This document shows positions 11,191 through 23,324 of a stretch of DNA of 64,000 nt, piece by piece. Below the pieces are notes generated by a model. The model did not search any database, was not told the origin of the DNA, and saw only the letters and a program-made list of their open reading frames with translations. The translations under genes and the position numbers were made by a program. The DNA comes from Jaltomata sinuosa (lineage: Eukaryota; Streptophyta; Magnoliopsida; Solanales; Solanaceae). How positions within the stretch are numbered: the first letter of the stretch is position 1; each line of letters starts with the position of its first letter. The DNA lies in NCBI GenBank assembly GCA_003996215.1, contig QJPP01001741.1, positions 310,001 to 374,000 of the forward strand, written 5' to 3'.

Positions 11191-12492
11191 CGAGCATAAC
11201 TAAACGGTTAGCCAAGGAATGGATATCCAAGGCCAACGACCGCTCTAAAATTGAAAGTGAAGCTAGGATGCTCTTACTCACCGCCTTCCAACTCAAGGCA
11301 TCCGCTACCAAATTTGCCTTACTCGAATGGTACAAAATAGTGATATCATAGTCCTTCAGCAACTCAATCCATCTCCTCTGCCTCAATTTCAGCTCTCGCT
11401 GACTCGTAATGTATTGAAGACTTATGGTGATCGATGAATATCTCACAATGAACTCCATATAAGTAGTGCCTCTAGATCTTGAGCACAAAAACTACCGCCG
11501 CCAACTCCAAGTCATGGGTGGGGTAGTTGCGCTCGTGAACCTTCAGTTGCCTCAACGCATATGCAATAACACGACCCTGTTGCATCAACACACAACCAAG
11601 AAACCCAGAAGCATCACAATACACAAAGCAACTTTGACCCTCAACCGGCAAAGTCAACATAGGAGCTGAAGTAAACAAGGCCTTAAGCCTCTGAAAGCTA
11701 TCCTTGCACTGATTCGACCACTGAAATGGAACATCCTTCCTAGTCAGCATAGTCAAGGGTGCTGCTATGGAAGAATATCCCTCGATGAATCATCTGTAGT
11801 ACCCTACTAACCCAATGAACCTACGAATCTTAATAGGAGTAGTAGTTCTAGGCCAATTACGAACTGCTAAAATATTACCCAAGTCCACTCTAATCCCATC
11901 CTTAGACACCACGTGCCCTAGGAATGCAACTGACTCAAGCCAAAACTCGCACTTTGAGAACTTGGCATAAAGCCGATGATCTTTCAAAGTCTGGAGTATA
12001 ATCGTCAAGTGATGCTCATGATCCTCTCTACTCCGCGAGTATATCAAGATGTCATCTACAAAAAAGATCACAAATGAGTCCAAGTATGGGGTAAGCGCCC
12101 TGTGCATCAGATCCATAAAAGTTGCGGGGGCATTAGTCAACCCAAAAGACATCACCAGAAACTCATAGTGGCCATAACGTGTCCTGGATGCTGTCTTAGG
12201 GATGTCCTCTGCCCTAATCCTTAACTGGTGGTAGCTTGATCTCAAATCTATCTTTGAAAACACAGTTGAACCCTAAAGCAGATCGAACAAATCATCTATA
12301 TGCGGCATCGAATACTCATTCCTCAAAGTAACCCTATTCAGCTACCGATAATCAATACATATTCGCATCGACCCATTTTTCTTCTTAACAAATAGAACAT
12401 GAACACTCCAAGGTGACACACTTGGTCTAATAAACCTCGTATCTAACAAGTCCTGGAGCTGCTCCTTAAGCTTCCTCAACTCTGCTGGAGCC
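11191..12492 (-). pseudogene. Element C: reverse transcriptase (C-terminal two thirds) and RNase H
   Basis: Read from 12492 down; the N-terminal part lies beyond the A2 insertion at 30799 upward. RT has MCIDYR followed by a TAG stop where A2 has Gln. Then come the fingers/palm motifs FSKIDLRSSYHQL and GLTNAPATF, and the catalytic FVDDILIYS (about 12075-12046), intact. RNase H shows the acidic residues in YCDAS, HDLELAAVV and FIDHH. Several stops break the frame, for example after GYYR and after KIW. Role when intact: copying the element RNA to DNA and removing the template. Confidence 0.9.
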
Positions 12493-12497
12493 ATACG
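12493..12497. other. Target-site duplication ATACG of the A2 insertion (left copy)
   Basis: ATACG at 12493-12497 directly precedes the terminal TGTCACGCC of A2 and is repeated exactly at 30794-30798 after the other A2 terminus. Joining the flanks restores the C polyprotein around the residues PYR..MAP of RT. Confidence 0.93.
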
Positions 12498-14616
12498 TGT
12501 CACGCCCCGAGGTTAACCCCTAAACGTAACATGAGATATGGGACCACAAGTTACCCAAGGTAACCCTTGGTCGTAGCATAACTCATGTATATTAATTAAA
12601 TATGATGGAAGCATGATAATAATTAGATAACTCAATCCATAAGATAAAATCAATAGGAACATGATTTGAAGAGGACTTGAATACTGTCTATGTTTGAAAA
12701 ACCTTTATACATGACATAAGGAGTTGCTAGGACAAGACCCTAGCTAACTCTAAGTATGAAAGTAGATAATCAAAACTAGCTAGAGTCATAACTAGCCCTC
12801 GAATAATGAGGACTCACCAACACTGACAGGATACGACATGCGGCCTCTAGCCACATGCCTGAAGGAGGGAACCTGAATCTGCATCATCAAGAGGATGCAA
12901 CGTAAAATATGCGTTAGTACTATAGGATATACTGAGTATGAGAGATATGCATGATCATGATAAAACATACTTAAAACATGCTTAAGATGATCTCGTCCAT
13001 AAAAAAGATAATATAAGAAATTATCAAGATATAGGACATAAAACGTGAAATAAAGTCAAGATTCGCAGTAAAATATCATGTAACTTATTAGCTTGAAAAT
13101 AAACATGTGGTAGTTTCTCTTAACCGACATAAACTATGCTGAGCTACATGAAGTCTAGTGTCATGCACCCACACTGGAAAAGGTTATCCTAACCGGCCAA
13201 GGTTAAAACCATGTCATAAGGATCCTTTCATAAGCCACGGAGGGCAACCTATGGTGGCAACATAGTTTTGGACTTGGGTTATCTAGAACCCTCATCGCTC
13301 GGTGCTAAATACTACTCCTAAGTATATAACATAAGTCTCACATACATGTGAAATATCTAGATGTCAAGCTTGTTCATAACATGTTCATAACCCAAATCTT
13401 CATACTACTAATGAATCTTGGTTTAGAAAATGATTCATGAGTATTGATGGCACATCGGGTGTCTTGCATTGCATAATAATCTATAACTTGAAAACTTGCA
13501 TGGCTCTAGTTCAATTTCATAATAACATATACTTTCATAGAACACAGTAACTAGGCATGCACTTGCTTGAAAACCCATGAAAAACATGCTATCAAATACC
13601 AAATTTTCTTAAGTCAATTCATGCATGTAGGATTTACCATAATTAGCCTTCAATTCATAAAATAGGAGTTCACATGTAAAAACCCATGAAAAATCATGCA
13701 ATTTAATATAGATTTCATAATAGAATCATGAGAAGATAATTTATAGCAAAACCCATAAGAATTGGGTAAGAATCCTAATATGAAAGTTCATGAAATAAAA
13801 ATAAAAATTAGGGGTTTTAGGCACAAGGGTGAAAGAAATCCATTGTTGAAAACCCACATACCTTGATTGAAGCTAACCCACTTGAAATTGAAAAGAAAAG
13901 GAGACTTGAACTTGGAGTTTGAAGGAGTTCTTTTCCCAATTGGTAGATGAATGAGGTAATGAGAAAAGACTTAGGATAATAGGTTTAGAAATCATGCTAA
14001 AAATGGTCAAAACGACCTCACTTAGGAATTAAAAGGGTGGGTAATGACTAAAATACCATTGGGACATAATTAGGAAAAGCTGGAAAAAGTTGACTTTCAG
14101 GGACCACAGATGGGTTCCACGAACCATAGACCTAACCACGTCTCGTGGTTTCCCTCCATCGTCCCTGGCCAAAGAGTCGGGCTACAAAAGGTAAACTACG
14201 AGTCAACAGGATGACTCATCAACTAAACAATGACTCATAGACCTGAGCCATAGTTTCTAGGAAACATGCAGTCCTCTGGACAAGTTCTATGAGTTACAAG
14301 ACGATCTATAGTCAAAACTACGGGCCGTAGAAACCAGTCATGAATCCTGAGGGAAACTGTCAACCCTCTGATCTGATTGCATGAGTTGACAGGATGGATC
14401 TTAGTCAGAACCACGTTCCATAGAACCAACTCATGGTTCTCAAACTAGAGACTGAACTAACAGAAGGAAATCGCGGTTCCATTCCACGACCTATGGTTCC
14501 ATTCCATGACCTGTGGTTCAAACTGCGGTCTGTGGTTTGGGCCTATAATTCCTGGGAACATGAGATTTTTCAGAGTTTCAAACTTAGAAAGATGGTTTGA
14601 TTCCCGGGGTATTACA
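12498..14616 (-). repeat. 3' LTR of A2
   Basis: 2119 bp. In element orientation it starts TGTAATACCCCGGGAATC and ends GGGGCGTGACA. It is homologous to 28681-30793 and to the A1 and A3 LTRs. The U3 side (14098-14540) holds the family's CCACGA/TCGTGG word array. No gene is seen in it; the small open frames are chance. Confidence 0.93.
14098..14540 (-). repeat. CCACGA/TCGTGG word array in the A2 3' LTR
   Basis: Counterpart of the 92-bp array of A1 and A3, here more degenerate. Words such as GACTCGT, CCACGACC, CATGGTT and CGTGGTT alternate in both orientations. The sister copy is at 30298-30722. Confidence 0.6.
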
Positions 14617-14631
14617 ATATCTCCCCCTTGG
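14617..14631 (-). other. Polypurine tract of A2
   Basis: In element orientation CCAAGGGGGAGATAT sits immediately before the 3' LTR start TGTAATACC, almost identical to the tract of A1 (90-102). Confidence 0.88.
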
Positions 14632-14851
14632 TATCATTCGTCCTCGAATAAAGTCTAAGCAAGGAAAGCTGGAGAGAAAACAGCCCAACCAAACAACAAC
14701 AAAATAGGAAAACTGAGGAATAAACATGAAACTGAACTTTTCAACTTAAAACATAATTGAACTAGCTTCGAGAAACATGAACACATACTAAGATCCTGAG
14801 GAAAATGATGGAGTAGGTTCGGAGGGACATAATAGAGAGAAAATTATTACC

Positions 14852-15712
14852 TCAAGCTGAAACGGGATCAGAAGGAAAGAGATGAGGGTACTTGGTTTTC
14901 ATGGATGATTCTGCTTCCCAAGTGGCTCCTTGAACAAGCTGATTTCTCCAAAGAACCTTTACCGAAGCGACTTCCTTATTTGTCAACCTCTGGATATGAC
15001 GATCAAGGATCTCTATGGGAATCTCCTCATAAGTAAGTCTATCCTTCACATTTATATCCTCTAAAGGGATAATCAAGGTTGGATCACCAACACACTTCTT
15101 CAACAAGGAAACATGAAAGACTGGATGAACCGCTTCTAAATCTGACAGCAAATCCAACTCATAAGCAACCTTACCAAATCTTCTCAGAATCCGATAAGGA
15201 CCTACAAAAGAGGGACTAAGCTTTCCTTTCTTGCCAAATCTCATCACACCCTTTATGGGCGACACCTTCAGAAAAAACCAATCATCAATCTAAAATTCCA
15301 ATTCTCTTCTCCTCACATCTGCATATGATATCTGTCGACTCTGAGCGGTCTTCAACCTTTCCCTAATAAGTTGAACCTTCTCTATTGTCTCATGCACCGA
15401 ATCTGGACCAATCAAAGCTGCCTCACCTACTTCAAACCAATTGATAGGAGACCTATACCTCCGACCATAAAGTGCCTCATAAGGAGCCATCTGGATGCTA
15501 GAGTGAAAATTGTTATTGTAGGCAAACTTGATAAGAGGTAAGTGACCATCCCAATTACCTTTGAAGTCAATCACACAAACCCTCAACATATCCTCCAAGG
15601 TCTGAATAGTATGCTCTGCCTGGACATTCGTATGTGGGTGAAAAGTTGTGTAAAGCTTCACCTGAGTACCAAGACCTCTCTGAAACGATCTCCAAAACCA
15701 GGAGGTAAACTG
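14852..15712 (-). pseudogene. A2: integrase C-terminal half and chromodomain-like segment
   Basis: Continues the integrase that starts at 24736-25250, after the N insertion. Reading down from 15712 it shows STQFTSWFWRSFQRGLGTQ and the catalytic Glu in VQAEHTIQTLEDM. Next are FAYNNNFHSSIQMAPYEAL and, after a stop near 15290, SPIKGVMRFGKKGKLSPSF. The final block at 15000-14870 has IEILDRHIQRLTNKEV, then LVQGATWEAESSMKTKYPHLF, the chromodomain-like tail typical of Tekay/Del chromoviruses. The stop follows DPVSA at 14852. Two in-frame pieces of 146 and 137 codons remain open. Confidence 0.88.
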
Positions 15713-15717
15713 GGTAC

Positions 15718-17110
15718 TGATAACGCTCAAATTATGCTCTCCAAGTAGGAGGTCATGACGATCGTCAGAGCAAAATAAAATTTATAATTCCCAATGAGTG
15801 TCGGGGTCGTACCCAAGGGGACAATGTAGTAGCGATCGAGCTAATAGAGAATCCAAGCAACTTATTGAAGTTCAAATAACAAAAAGGGAAAAGATATCTA
15901 AAAGGGGGGTTTTAGACTAAAACTAAAGATAAAAGAAAATCAAATAAAAGATAAAGCGATCAATGGCTTTCACCTTGCTTTCTCCCAAGCAAGGATAACA
16001 AGGGAGAATTGAGAATAGGAATTCAATTCATAAGACTTGCACCCGATTAACACCTAGGTAGTATTGGTTGAAGGTATGCCTAACCGTCTTTCGACCAATC
16101 TAGCATATATCTCGTGTGTTCTCTCGAATCACCATAAGTAAGCAATAAACCAACCAAATAACATGGGTGAGTTGGGTTATCTCTAACCCCAACTCTTAGA
16201 TGGGAGTTTCCGGTAAACAAACTATCTCTAGCCTTGGTCTAGAGTGGAAACCCCAAATTCCCACTATTGAATCTTCTCGAATTAGGGAAATTCTCTCTCA
16301 AGCAACAACCCAATTTAGAAAGCTAAGTCAATGTTTGCAACCATTGATTATAAATTCAGGCATGGAGGATTCAATAGACCCAAATAATCAAACAAGAATA
16401 AAATGTATATATGAATTCAATATCCAATTAAGTATTATCTCTAATACAAACCCAAATCTCAAGTCAACAAATACACCAATAAAATAGCAATTAAGAACAA
16501 GAGTTAAAGATTGGAAACTAAAGATTTTACAATAAATTCCTCCAAATCTTCACCCCTATGGTGTTGGATGAAAAACTTGCTCCCCAGCTTGCTCAAAAGT
16601 TCCAAAGATTAGCCAAAGATGATGTTCCCAATCATCTGGGAAGATTTTTATGTGAATTGGGGTTTCCAAAAATGGGAATTTCCAAATCTGCCCCGCAGCT
16701 GATGAAACCTTCATTGCGATCGCGTGCGTGACATTCTCGATTGCGAGGTTCTGAAATTTCCTTCCATGTAGTTGCGTATCCTGAACCTCATGGTCGCGTA
16801 GCTTTGACTTTTTCCTTAACGCGATCACGTGGCTTCACTCTGTAGTCACGTAGGTTTAGCTATGTCCTTGTGCATCGTGGTCGCGTGGCTCCACTCTCGC
16901 AATCGCGATGAGAAATATTGTACCAGTGATCAATAGTCCCTTTTAGCTCCATGTTGACTTGTCTTCACTCCAATCTTTCCTGAACCCTTCTAAAACACAG
17001 AAACCTGTAAAATAGAAGAATTTTGTTTCAAATTGCACTATTTATCCACTTTATACTAGAAAAGGTATAAGATTAGAAGCTAAATAAGTAGGTAGAATAC
17101 CAACTTATCA
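15718..17110 (-). repeat. 3' LTR of N
   Basis: 1393 bp, homologous throughout to 23346-24735. Plus-strand start TGATAACGCTC, end AACTTATCA. The half near 16705-16920 carries the GCGATCGC-type word cluster. Small open frames inside are unsupported. Confidence 0.95.
16705..16920. repeat. GCGATCGC-type quasi-palindrome cluster in the N LTR
   Basis: CpG-dense words GCGATCGCG, TCGATTGCGA, GGTCGCGTAG, GCGATCACGTGG and CGCAATCGCGATG recur about every 30-40 bp. The same cluster is at 24335-24540 in the other LTR, and related words return in the interior at about 20595-20760 and 21180-21330. This contrasts with the otherwise CpG-poor surroundings. Confidence 0.75.
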
Positions 17111-17124
17111 AACCCCCAAACTTG
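17111..17124 (-). other. Polypurine tract of N
   Basis: In element orientation CAAGTTTGGGGGTT lies directly before the LTR start TGATAAGTTG, which sets the element's orientation as minus. Confidence 0.85.
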
Positions 17125-19157
17125 AACTATTGCTTGTACTCAAGCAACTTAAAAGTTCTAACACAAGAGGCATACAACACAAGTGCAAATAACAATACCA
17201 CAAGCCAAGTAAACCCATTTCAAGCACCAAGCATGGCTTCGGTTGGTACTAATGACTAGTTAATTGCATGATAACTTACTTTAAACATTCCCTTCAATTC
17301 AAAACACAATTCAATTATGCAATGGCAAAATAAGAACAAGCAAGTGATGACAACCTATACTCAAGATGTGACTCAAACTATTAGCTTACCAAAACATGCC
17401 CATTTGATTCATTTTTTGGAGTTTATCAACGTCACCAACTATCCCAATTCGCATGCCCTCACAAGAATGAAAGTTCCAAAACACATTATGTACAAAGACA
17501 ATCATAAGGGACAAATACAAACGACAATCATAAGGGACAAATACAAACACTCACACTCACAAGGAGGTTAAAGTGCACACATGCCGAACCATAGGCTTGC
17601 CCTTCATGTAAATCGCCACTAATGTAGGGTAGCCAAACTCTAAATCACAAAGGACTTGCGGGTTATGATATTGGCTAGGGTTAAGGTGAGGATCTCATTT
17701 AGTTCAAGTGACTACACCTCCCTAATGCTCTTTGTTCTTATTTTGAACACCACTCACATTTTCAATTTCAACTTCACCTTATTTCTCCCTAACTCAACCC
17801 AAGATTCTCCTTTTTAACTCATGATCATTCAACTCTTTATATCACCTTCACTTGGTAGCACCTATTTTTTATTTTTCATTTTTCTTATTGGATTGATCTT
17901 TTAGAGAAATTATTCAATTCGAGATTAAGGTGATACCTTGAACTTGAAGTGCACTTCTTTTCTTCTCCTTATTTGATCACATGCACCCCAAACATAGGCA
18001 TTTGCCTATGTTATTTTTCATTTCCCCCCCAAACTTAGGCTTTTAGCCTACATTTCATTTTCAAGCAATTGAGAAGGATGGGTGCTAATATAGAGGTTCC
18101 AAAAAGTTCAAGGTGTTGACAAGGTGCCAAAAAATGGTCATAAGCTCAAAGGGGTTCACTAGGATTTGATGTCATTGGGAAGTCATTTGGGTGAAGTGGC
18201 TATCTAAAATGGTCTATGGTCATCTTCCAAGCTTGGTCACACTTAGAATTTCGCCTTGAATTACATTCGGTGAAAGTTCTAGATGACACTTATGCACAAG
18301 AATTTTTCAACTAAACCTCACCACATATGACATGTGAATTATTCAAGAAGGATCAATTTTAACTTTCTAAACGAGAACCAAGAGGAGCCATTCTACATTA
18401 TCACTGCTAATGATCTAAGAGTCATAAAAAGATCAAAGGAATTGTCATAAACACCCTTCTTCACCATGCATTTTTCACAAAATTTTTAGAAGAGTATGCC
18501 TATTTCACTTAGCATATAAGACTACTTCATTAGTACCAAACAAGTCAATTTGCAACCAAAACCTCAAAAGATGACGATTTGCCCTAAAGAATGACGTCAC
18601 TCAGTCTATCATTGGGTCAATTCATCTATATAAATTGGTATGGCTACACAAGGTGGATCAACACAAACTTCAACAATCTCCGGGATCATGCGATTTGCAC
18701 ATGACAAAGTGCATGTCGCACATGCAATGCACAGGCCAAACAATAGGCATGTGCGAAGCTCGTACAGTTTGCACATCGGTATATGTGCACATCGGCATGT
18801 GCGGTACAAATATTCCCAGCTCATACAAGTTCTATCTAGCCTAACAGGTACTCAGACTTCCCCTGGTGCACAACAACCAACAAATCAACTACAAAAATAG
18901 CAAAAAAGCTAACAACCTAAACATCAACTCCATCCATAGCAACAAACAACCTCGATGAGGGTAAAGTTAATAAAAAGAACCAAGCCTGACAAGGGAACAT
19001 CAATATCCAACAATAAAAAATAAGCCCGACAAGGGCTTAATATCCAAAATAAAATAACAGGCTAGATAGAGTACTATACACCCCCAACTAACAGCGTGCA
19101 GTGCCCTCACTACAACAAAATAAGAGAAGAGTTTGAGGGGGCTCCCTGAAGGTTGTA
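17125..19157 (-). other. Non-coding 3' part of the interior of N
   Basis: About 2 kb between the second gene and the polypurine tract. It is AT-rich, with C-rich strings such as CCCCCCAAACTTAGGC near 18026 and CAAACATAGGC near 17990. No frame with coding character was found on either strand. Athila/Tat-type elements also carry a long non-coding stretch here. It contains the GCACATG word cluster described separately. Confidence 0.65.
18690..18815. repeat. GCACATGC/GCATGTGC word cluster
   Basis: Short inverted words recur: TTTGCACATGACAAAGTGCATG, CGCACATGCAATGCAC, GGCATGTGCG, TTGCACATCGG and ATATGTGCACATCGG. A related set (GTGCACTG, GACATGCAC, TTGCACATGCC) lies at about 21363-21485 in the same element. 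The cluster explains several short overlapping open frames here, which I do not regard as genes. Confidence 0.6.
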
Positions 19158-20438
19158 TCACTCAGAACCAAAACTGCTAGGTCCATAAAGGACCCAGTCT
19201 CCCTCATCAGCATCATTCTAAGCCTCAGATCCATATATCTTCCTCAGAGTGCTCATCATCTTTGTGAGGAACATGTTTTACTTTCTATCATAGTCCCTTT
19301 TCTTTTTCTGTCGCCTTTACACCTTAGCCAACCTCTCCTTGATGTGTTGCTGATGGCTTGCTACACTAGCTAGTGAAGGGCCACTAGGAGTGGGGGAGTA
19401 TGATGGCCCGGATGCTGGTATGGTAGAACTCTTGCTCGGACCCGATGGTAAGCCTGGTACAATCTGGCAAAGATGGGCATCCATGCCATAGACCTGGATG
19501 GAGATGTGGCAGAGTGTCGGAGGCCCAATTCTTAGAGGACCAATAGTCTCAGCAGTAGCATCTGACTCACATGCCTCGTTAGACTTAGGAAATAGATCAA
19601 ATAATGGTGAATCCACGTCTATCTTCCTCTTTTTTTATGCTTGCATAGGGCCTCTCTTCTTCAGAGGGTGAATCAGTTTTTCGGACTTCCTCTCACTTTC
19701 ACCATCCCTCTTTGTGACCCCGACTTCATAGCATAAGTGAGTGATCAATGAATGGAAGAGCAGATTCTTGCTACCATCAAGGACTATTTGTTGAATTTCT
19801 TGCACGATTAGTTGCCCTACATTCACTGGCAGACCCTCCATCATAGCACAGATGACCTTTGCTTTATCAAGGGACACATCAAATTCATTCTTTGAAGGCA
19901 TGACTCGAGCACAAATGATCGAAAGCCAAGTGTGGGCCTCAAGGTTAAACTCCGAGGACTCCATCCTCGTATTCAATGCTATCCATTGCGGGACCGTGCC
20001 ATTATGTAAGTGCTCCACATACCAATCGGTCCACATTTCTATAGCGTGGACTTTGTATGTGGAATTATCGATATTCAGGAGGTGGTAGTATCCATTGATC
20101 AACTCTGGATCAAACCGAACCAATTTTCCCCGCACCTGCACCATCAAGTTATTTGCGAAGTCTGTCTCGGTCGCATTAGCATACAATACATAGACCACAA
20201 CAAAGTTTGCCTTGATAGGCTCAACGACGAAGCACAACCACCCACTAATAACCAACTTTCCTTGGAAGCCGGCCCATTTCTCCTCCAATCCATCCAACAT
20301 TATACCTTGCTCCCTCGTGATTGGCTTCGTCAAAAGATGGTCATATAGTTGGGAGCACTTGAGGAAGATGAAGGTTCCTTGGTTAAAGTACTCCTCGTCG
20401 GCCACTTGGTTGGCATCTTCATGTTCAATTCCGGCCAT
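19158..20438 (-). pseudogene. N gene 2: 'putative plant transposon protein'-like, broken by stops
   Basis: Read from the ATG at 20438 (MAGIEHEDANQ) down. It is open for about 267 codons to a stop at 19635, then continues in the same frame through further stops (19317, about 19281, about 19230) to 19158, in total about 427 codons. Residues 70-130 (PIKANFVVVYVLYANA, later MVQVRGKLVRFDPELI) resemble the plant-specific domain annotated as 'putative plant transposon protein', which has the pattern EFYAN...V.VRGK.V..SP..IN. The C-terminal part is Ser/Pro/Gly-rich, followed by a basic KKKRDYDRK-like run. The function of this family is unknown; it occurs in retroelements of Solanaceae and other plants. 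No protease, RT or zinc-knuckle motif is present. The nearly open frame across 1.28 kb shows it was a real gene. Confidence 0.72.
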
Positions 20439-21758
20439 TTTTAAGCTTAAAGTACCTACACAAGGAACACAATTGTCAAACACTGATATAGTATTATAAA
20501 GCAAAGTATTGGGACAAGATTAGGCCCAAAAAAAAAAGCCAAAATGATTTCGAGCAGAGCTGGGCAGAGTTGTTATTTTTGGGACTGTGAAAATAGGTCA
20601 CCACTATCGCGACCCATTTCATCGCGATCGCGAAGACAAAAATTAATTTTTTCAGAAAATTAAAGCATCCCAATCACGGAATGGGGCATCACGATCATGA
20701 AGCTCCAGAAAGTTGGTTGTTGCGATCGCGGGATTTGGGCATCGCGATCGCGATGGTCATCTTCTTGCCCAGAAATTTTTGTTCTGACCTTTCATCGAAC
20801 AGGTGCGCACCCTTTTGCACACCATTTTACACCACATGGGCATCACCCTTTACCCAAAAAATCAGTAAACCAACAAATTTATAACCCCCAACTAGATTTC
20901 ACCCATAATTTCATACCACAACACCCAATTTAGATATTACGAAAAAAGCAAAGATTGACACCCACTTGGGTGTTTAAGGCACTTACTTTAGCACAATGAG
21001 GGTGAATCAAAGAAGAGAGAACACAGATCATACCCGAGGATTTGCAAAGGATGTTATGGAATTGAAGTTGATGGTGGATTTTTATTTTTGTTGCCTTGGA
21101 AGAGAGAAAAACCAAGTTTCAAAGCATTTTTTGCTTTTGAAATGGCTTAATTGAACTTTTAATACCCGGAAACTGTTCGTTGTCTCGCGATCTCGTGTCC
21201 ATCTCACGCGATCGTGATGAGTTAAGATCACATAACTCTATGCGATCATAAAGTGAATCACGCGATCGCAAAGTGTTATTGAAATTTTATTTCATCGCGA
21301 TCACGATGGTCAAGGGTCACAATCGCGATGCCTTAGCATCGACTGAGTTTTGTGAATTTTTGCACAGTGCACTGCTTGGACGTGCGATGCCATGTGTGAC
21401 ATGCACTTTGGGAGGTGCAAAATGCACTACTTTTGCACATGCCACTATTTTTGTTTAGTTCACTGTTTGATTGTGCAATGGCATATGCGACGGGCACTCT
21501 TCCAAGTGAGAAAAAATGTTTTCAGAGGTATTTTTGGGTGCTTTTTAACAGTTGGTTCCTCTTATCATTCATTGGGGCACCTAAAAACAAACCAAAAAAG
21601 AAACAAAAATTTAAGTAAAGAATAAAAATGATGGGTTGCCTCCCATCAAGCACACAATTTAACATCGTGTTGCGACAACGGCTACCTCACCATCGAGATT
21701 TCCACTTGGAAGATTTGAACATTCGACCCAAACTCGAATCAAACTTTTGGTGACAATC
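20439..21758 (-). other. Spacer between the two genes of N, with GCGATCGC and GCACATG clusters
   Basis: No convincing coding frame. It contains two CpG-rich clusters: about 20595-20760 (CATCGCGATCGCGAAG, TTGCGATCGCGGG, ATCGCGATCGCGATGG) and about 21180-21330 (CACGCGATCGTGATG, CACGCGATCGCAAAG, ATCGCGATCACGATGG). It also has TGTGCAATGG/TTGCACATGCC words at 21363-21485. Near 21628 is ATGGGTTGCCTCCCATCAAG, resembling a motif I recall as recurrent in Athila/Tat-like plant elements. Confidence 0.6.
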
Positions 21759-23216
21759 CTAGGGTGAAGGTTTGAACATGAGAAGGCCATTTTTGTGGTT
21801 TCGCATTTTGCACTTTTTTGCCTTCAAGTGAGGAAGGTCATTTTGCCCCCTTGCAATAACAAACTTGAAACCGGTTAAACCTCGATCCATTCTCCTTCCA
21901 ACGTCTTTCAAGAGCTTGATTACTTCAATTTTTTTCCATTCAACCAAACTCAAGGTCCACGAGTGGTTGGAGTCGGATTTTGCCGTCTCCACCTTCAATC
22001 TTATTTCATTCATTATTTCCTCACTTTAGAATGTACTAGAGTCTTTCAAGATGAATCGTTGGACTTTGCCTTGCAACTCTAGTATCATTCGTTTAATCTC
22101 GGCATCACGAGTCATATATGAGGTAGTTGGCTGCCTCAACACCTTCAATTCATTAGCATCCCTTGTGTATTCCTCTTTACTAGGGAATAACTCAAACCCA
22201 CTATCCACGTCCGTGAATGTGTCAATTCGAGCATTGACGTTAGTGTTTAAGTTTTTAATAGCAATTTCAAGTCGCCCTTCTTTTTGCTTTCTCTGGACAT
22301 GCCTTTTTAACAATATCTCGAACAATGGTAGCATTTTTTCACGTTGTTCCCCATAGGCCTTAAGTTGGCGAGTTAGTTCCAACATCCAATCTAGGCTCAC
22401 CACCTTACCTAACATAAAATTTTCCTCTTGTTGGGGTTCAACCACCACCGGTACAAACTCACTCTCGGGGGATATCATATTTTGCAAATCTTCATCATCA
22501 TCCTCGAAGTGATTTTGATGGAGTTCAATGTTCGAAATTTGTTCATTTGCTTGGCTCAGAGGGTTTTCTTCATCAATATGGCTACAAGGAGTAGACAATA
22601 CCGCCATGGGTTGCGAAGCATATTTTCTCTCCTCTTCTTCTTTAGCTCTTGCATCCACAAAGTCTTACTTTATGGATTGCACACCCTCCTTTGTGATATC
22701 TTGCTTGGCCAAGAGAGTTTGAACCCTGGCATATAGGCTTTCCGAGTAGGTGTCTTGTTTATCAACTTGAGCAAAAGGCATGGACAAATCTGCCATGGAT
22801 TGCTTTGCATGATTTATCTCCTCTCCTTTCTTCATTCCCATTTCCACCAAACCTTGCTTTATGGATTTCATACCCTCCTCTTGGATTTATAGCGAGGTTA
22901 GGAGGGTTTGGAGCTTAGCCCATATGCCTTCTTTGCTTGCTAATTCATTGTTCCAATTAAGATCACAAGAACCACTAGAAACATGGTTGGTATAAGAAGG
23001 GGGAGGAGGATGGTCATTAGGGCAATTGCTCCAATGTCCATCACGACAATCATAAAAATAGCAATTTCTCCCATCATAGGAACATGAAGGTGAATACCTC
23101 CCTTTCCTAGGGCCAATCTTACATTTCTGCCAAAGGTGGGGTCCTCCAGAATAACAACAAGGATCAATATAACAAGGGTTGCAACCACCAACACCTCTAT
23201 CATTTCGAGATTCCAT
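21759..23216 (-). pseudogene. N gene 1: unknown protein with a 63-residue tandem repeat, broken by stops
   Basis: Read from the ATG at 23216 (MESRNDRGVGG), about 110 bp after the primer site, the position of gag in retroelements. One frame runs to 21759 (about 486 codons), interrupted by stops at 22887, 22665 and one near 22024. The N-terminal 90 residues are rich in Cys, Tyr and Gly and contain a knuckle-like CYFYDCRDGHWSNCP that does not have canonical CCHC spacing. Then come two ungapped 63-residue repeats (22910-22722 and 22721-22533), sharing QTLL, EG, SIK, E/K-rich helices, MA.LS.P and a following Asp. After these is an acidic region and a region of coiled-coil character (LTRQLKAYGEQREKMLPLFEIL, KNLNTNVNARIDTF). 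It could be a highly diverged gag; I do not recognise the family. Confidence 0.65.
22533..22910 (-). repeat. Two tandem 189-bp coding repeats in N gene 1
   Basis: The units are exactly 189 bp apart (63 codons) and align without gaps. QTLL opens both units. Then EG at residues 12-13 and SIK at 16-18, a charged stretch at 27-31, MA at 39-40, LS.P at 42-45 and Asp at 50 line up. The preserved phase says the duplication happened while the protein was still under selection. Confidence 0.78.
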
Positions 23217-23324
23217 GAAATCAATCAACAAAATAAAACTAAATAAAAGAAAAACAATTATTCAAAAAATTGAACTAGAGTAAGTAAACTCAAATTCTAA
23301 ACTAACTCAATATGCCAAGTTGTT

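Noticed and set aside
18635..18900. Overlapping 69- to 86-codon frames on both strands
   Set aside because: Three frames are open at once over the GCACATG word cluster, a consequence of repeated words and few stops. No family resemblance.
22051..22736. Plus-strand open frames of 64 to 102 codons in N
   Set aside because: They are antisense to N gene 1, whose minus-strand frame is continuous across the region and shows an internal repeat.
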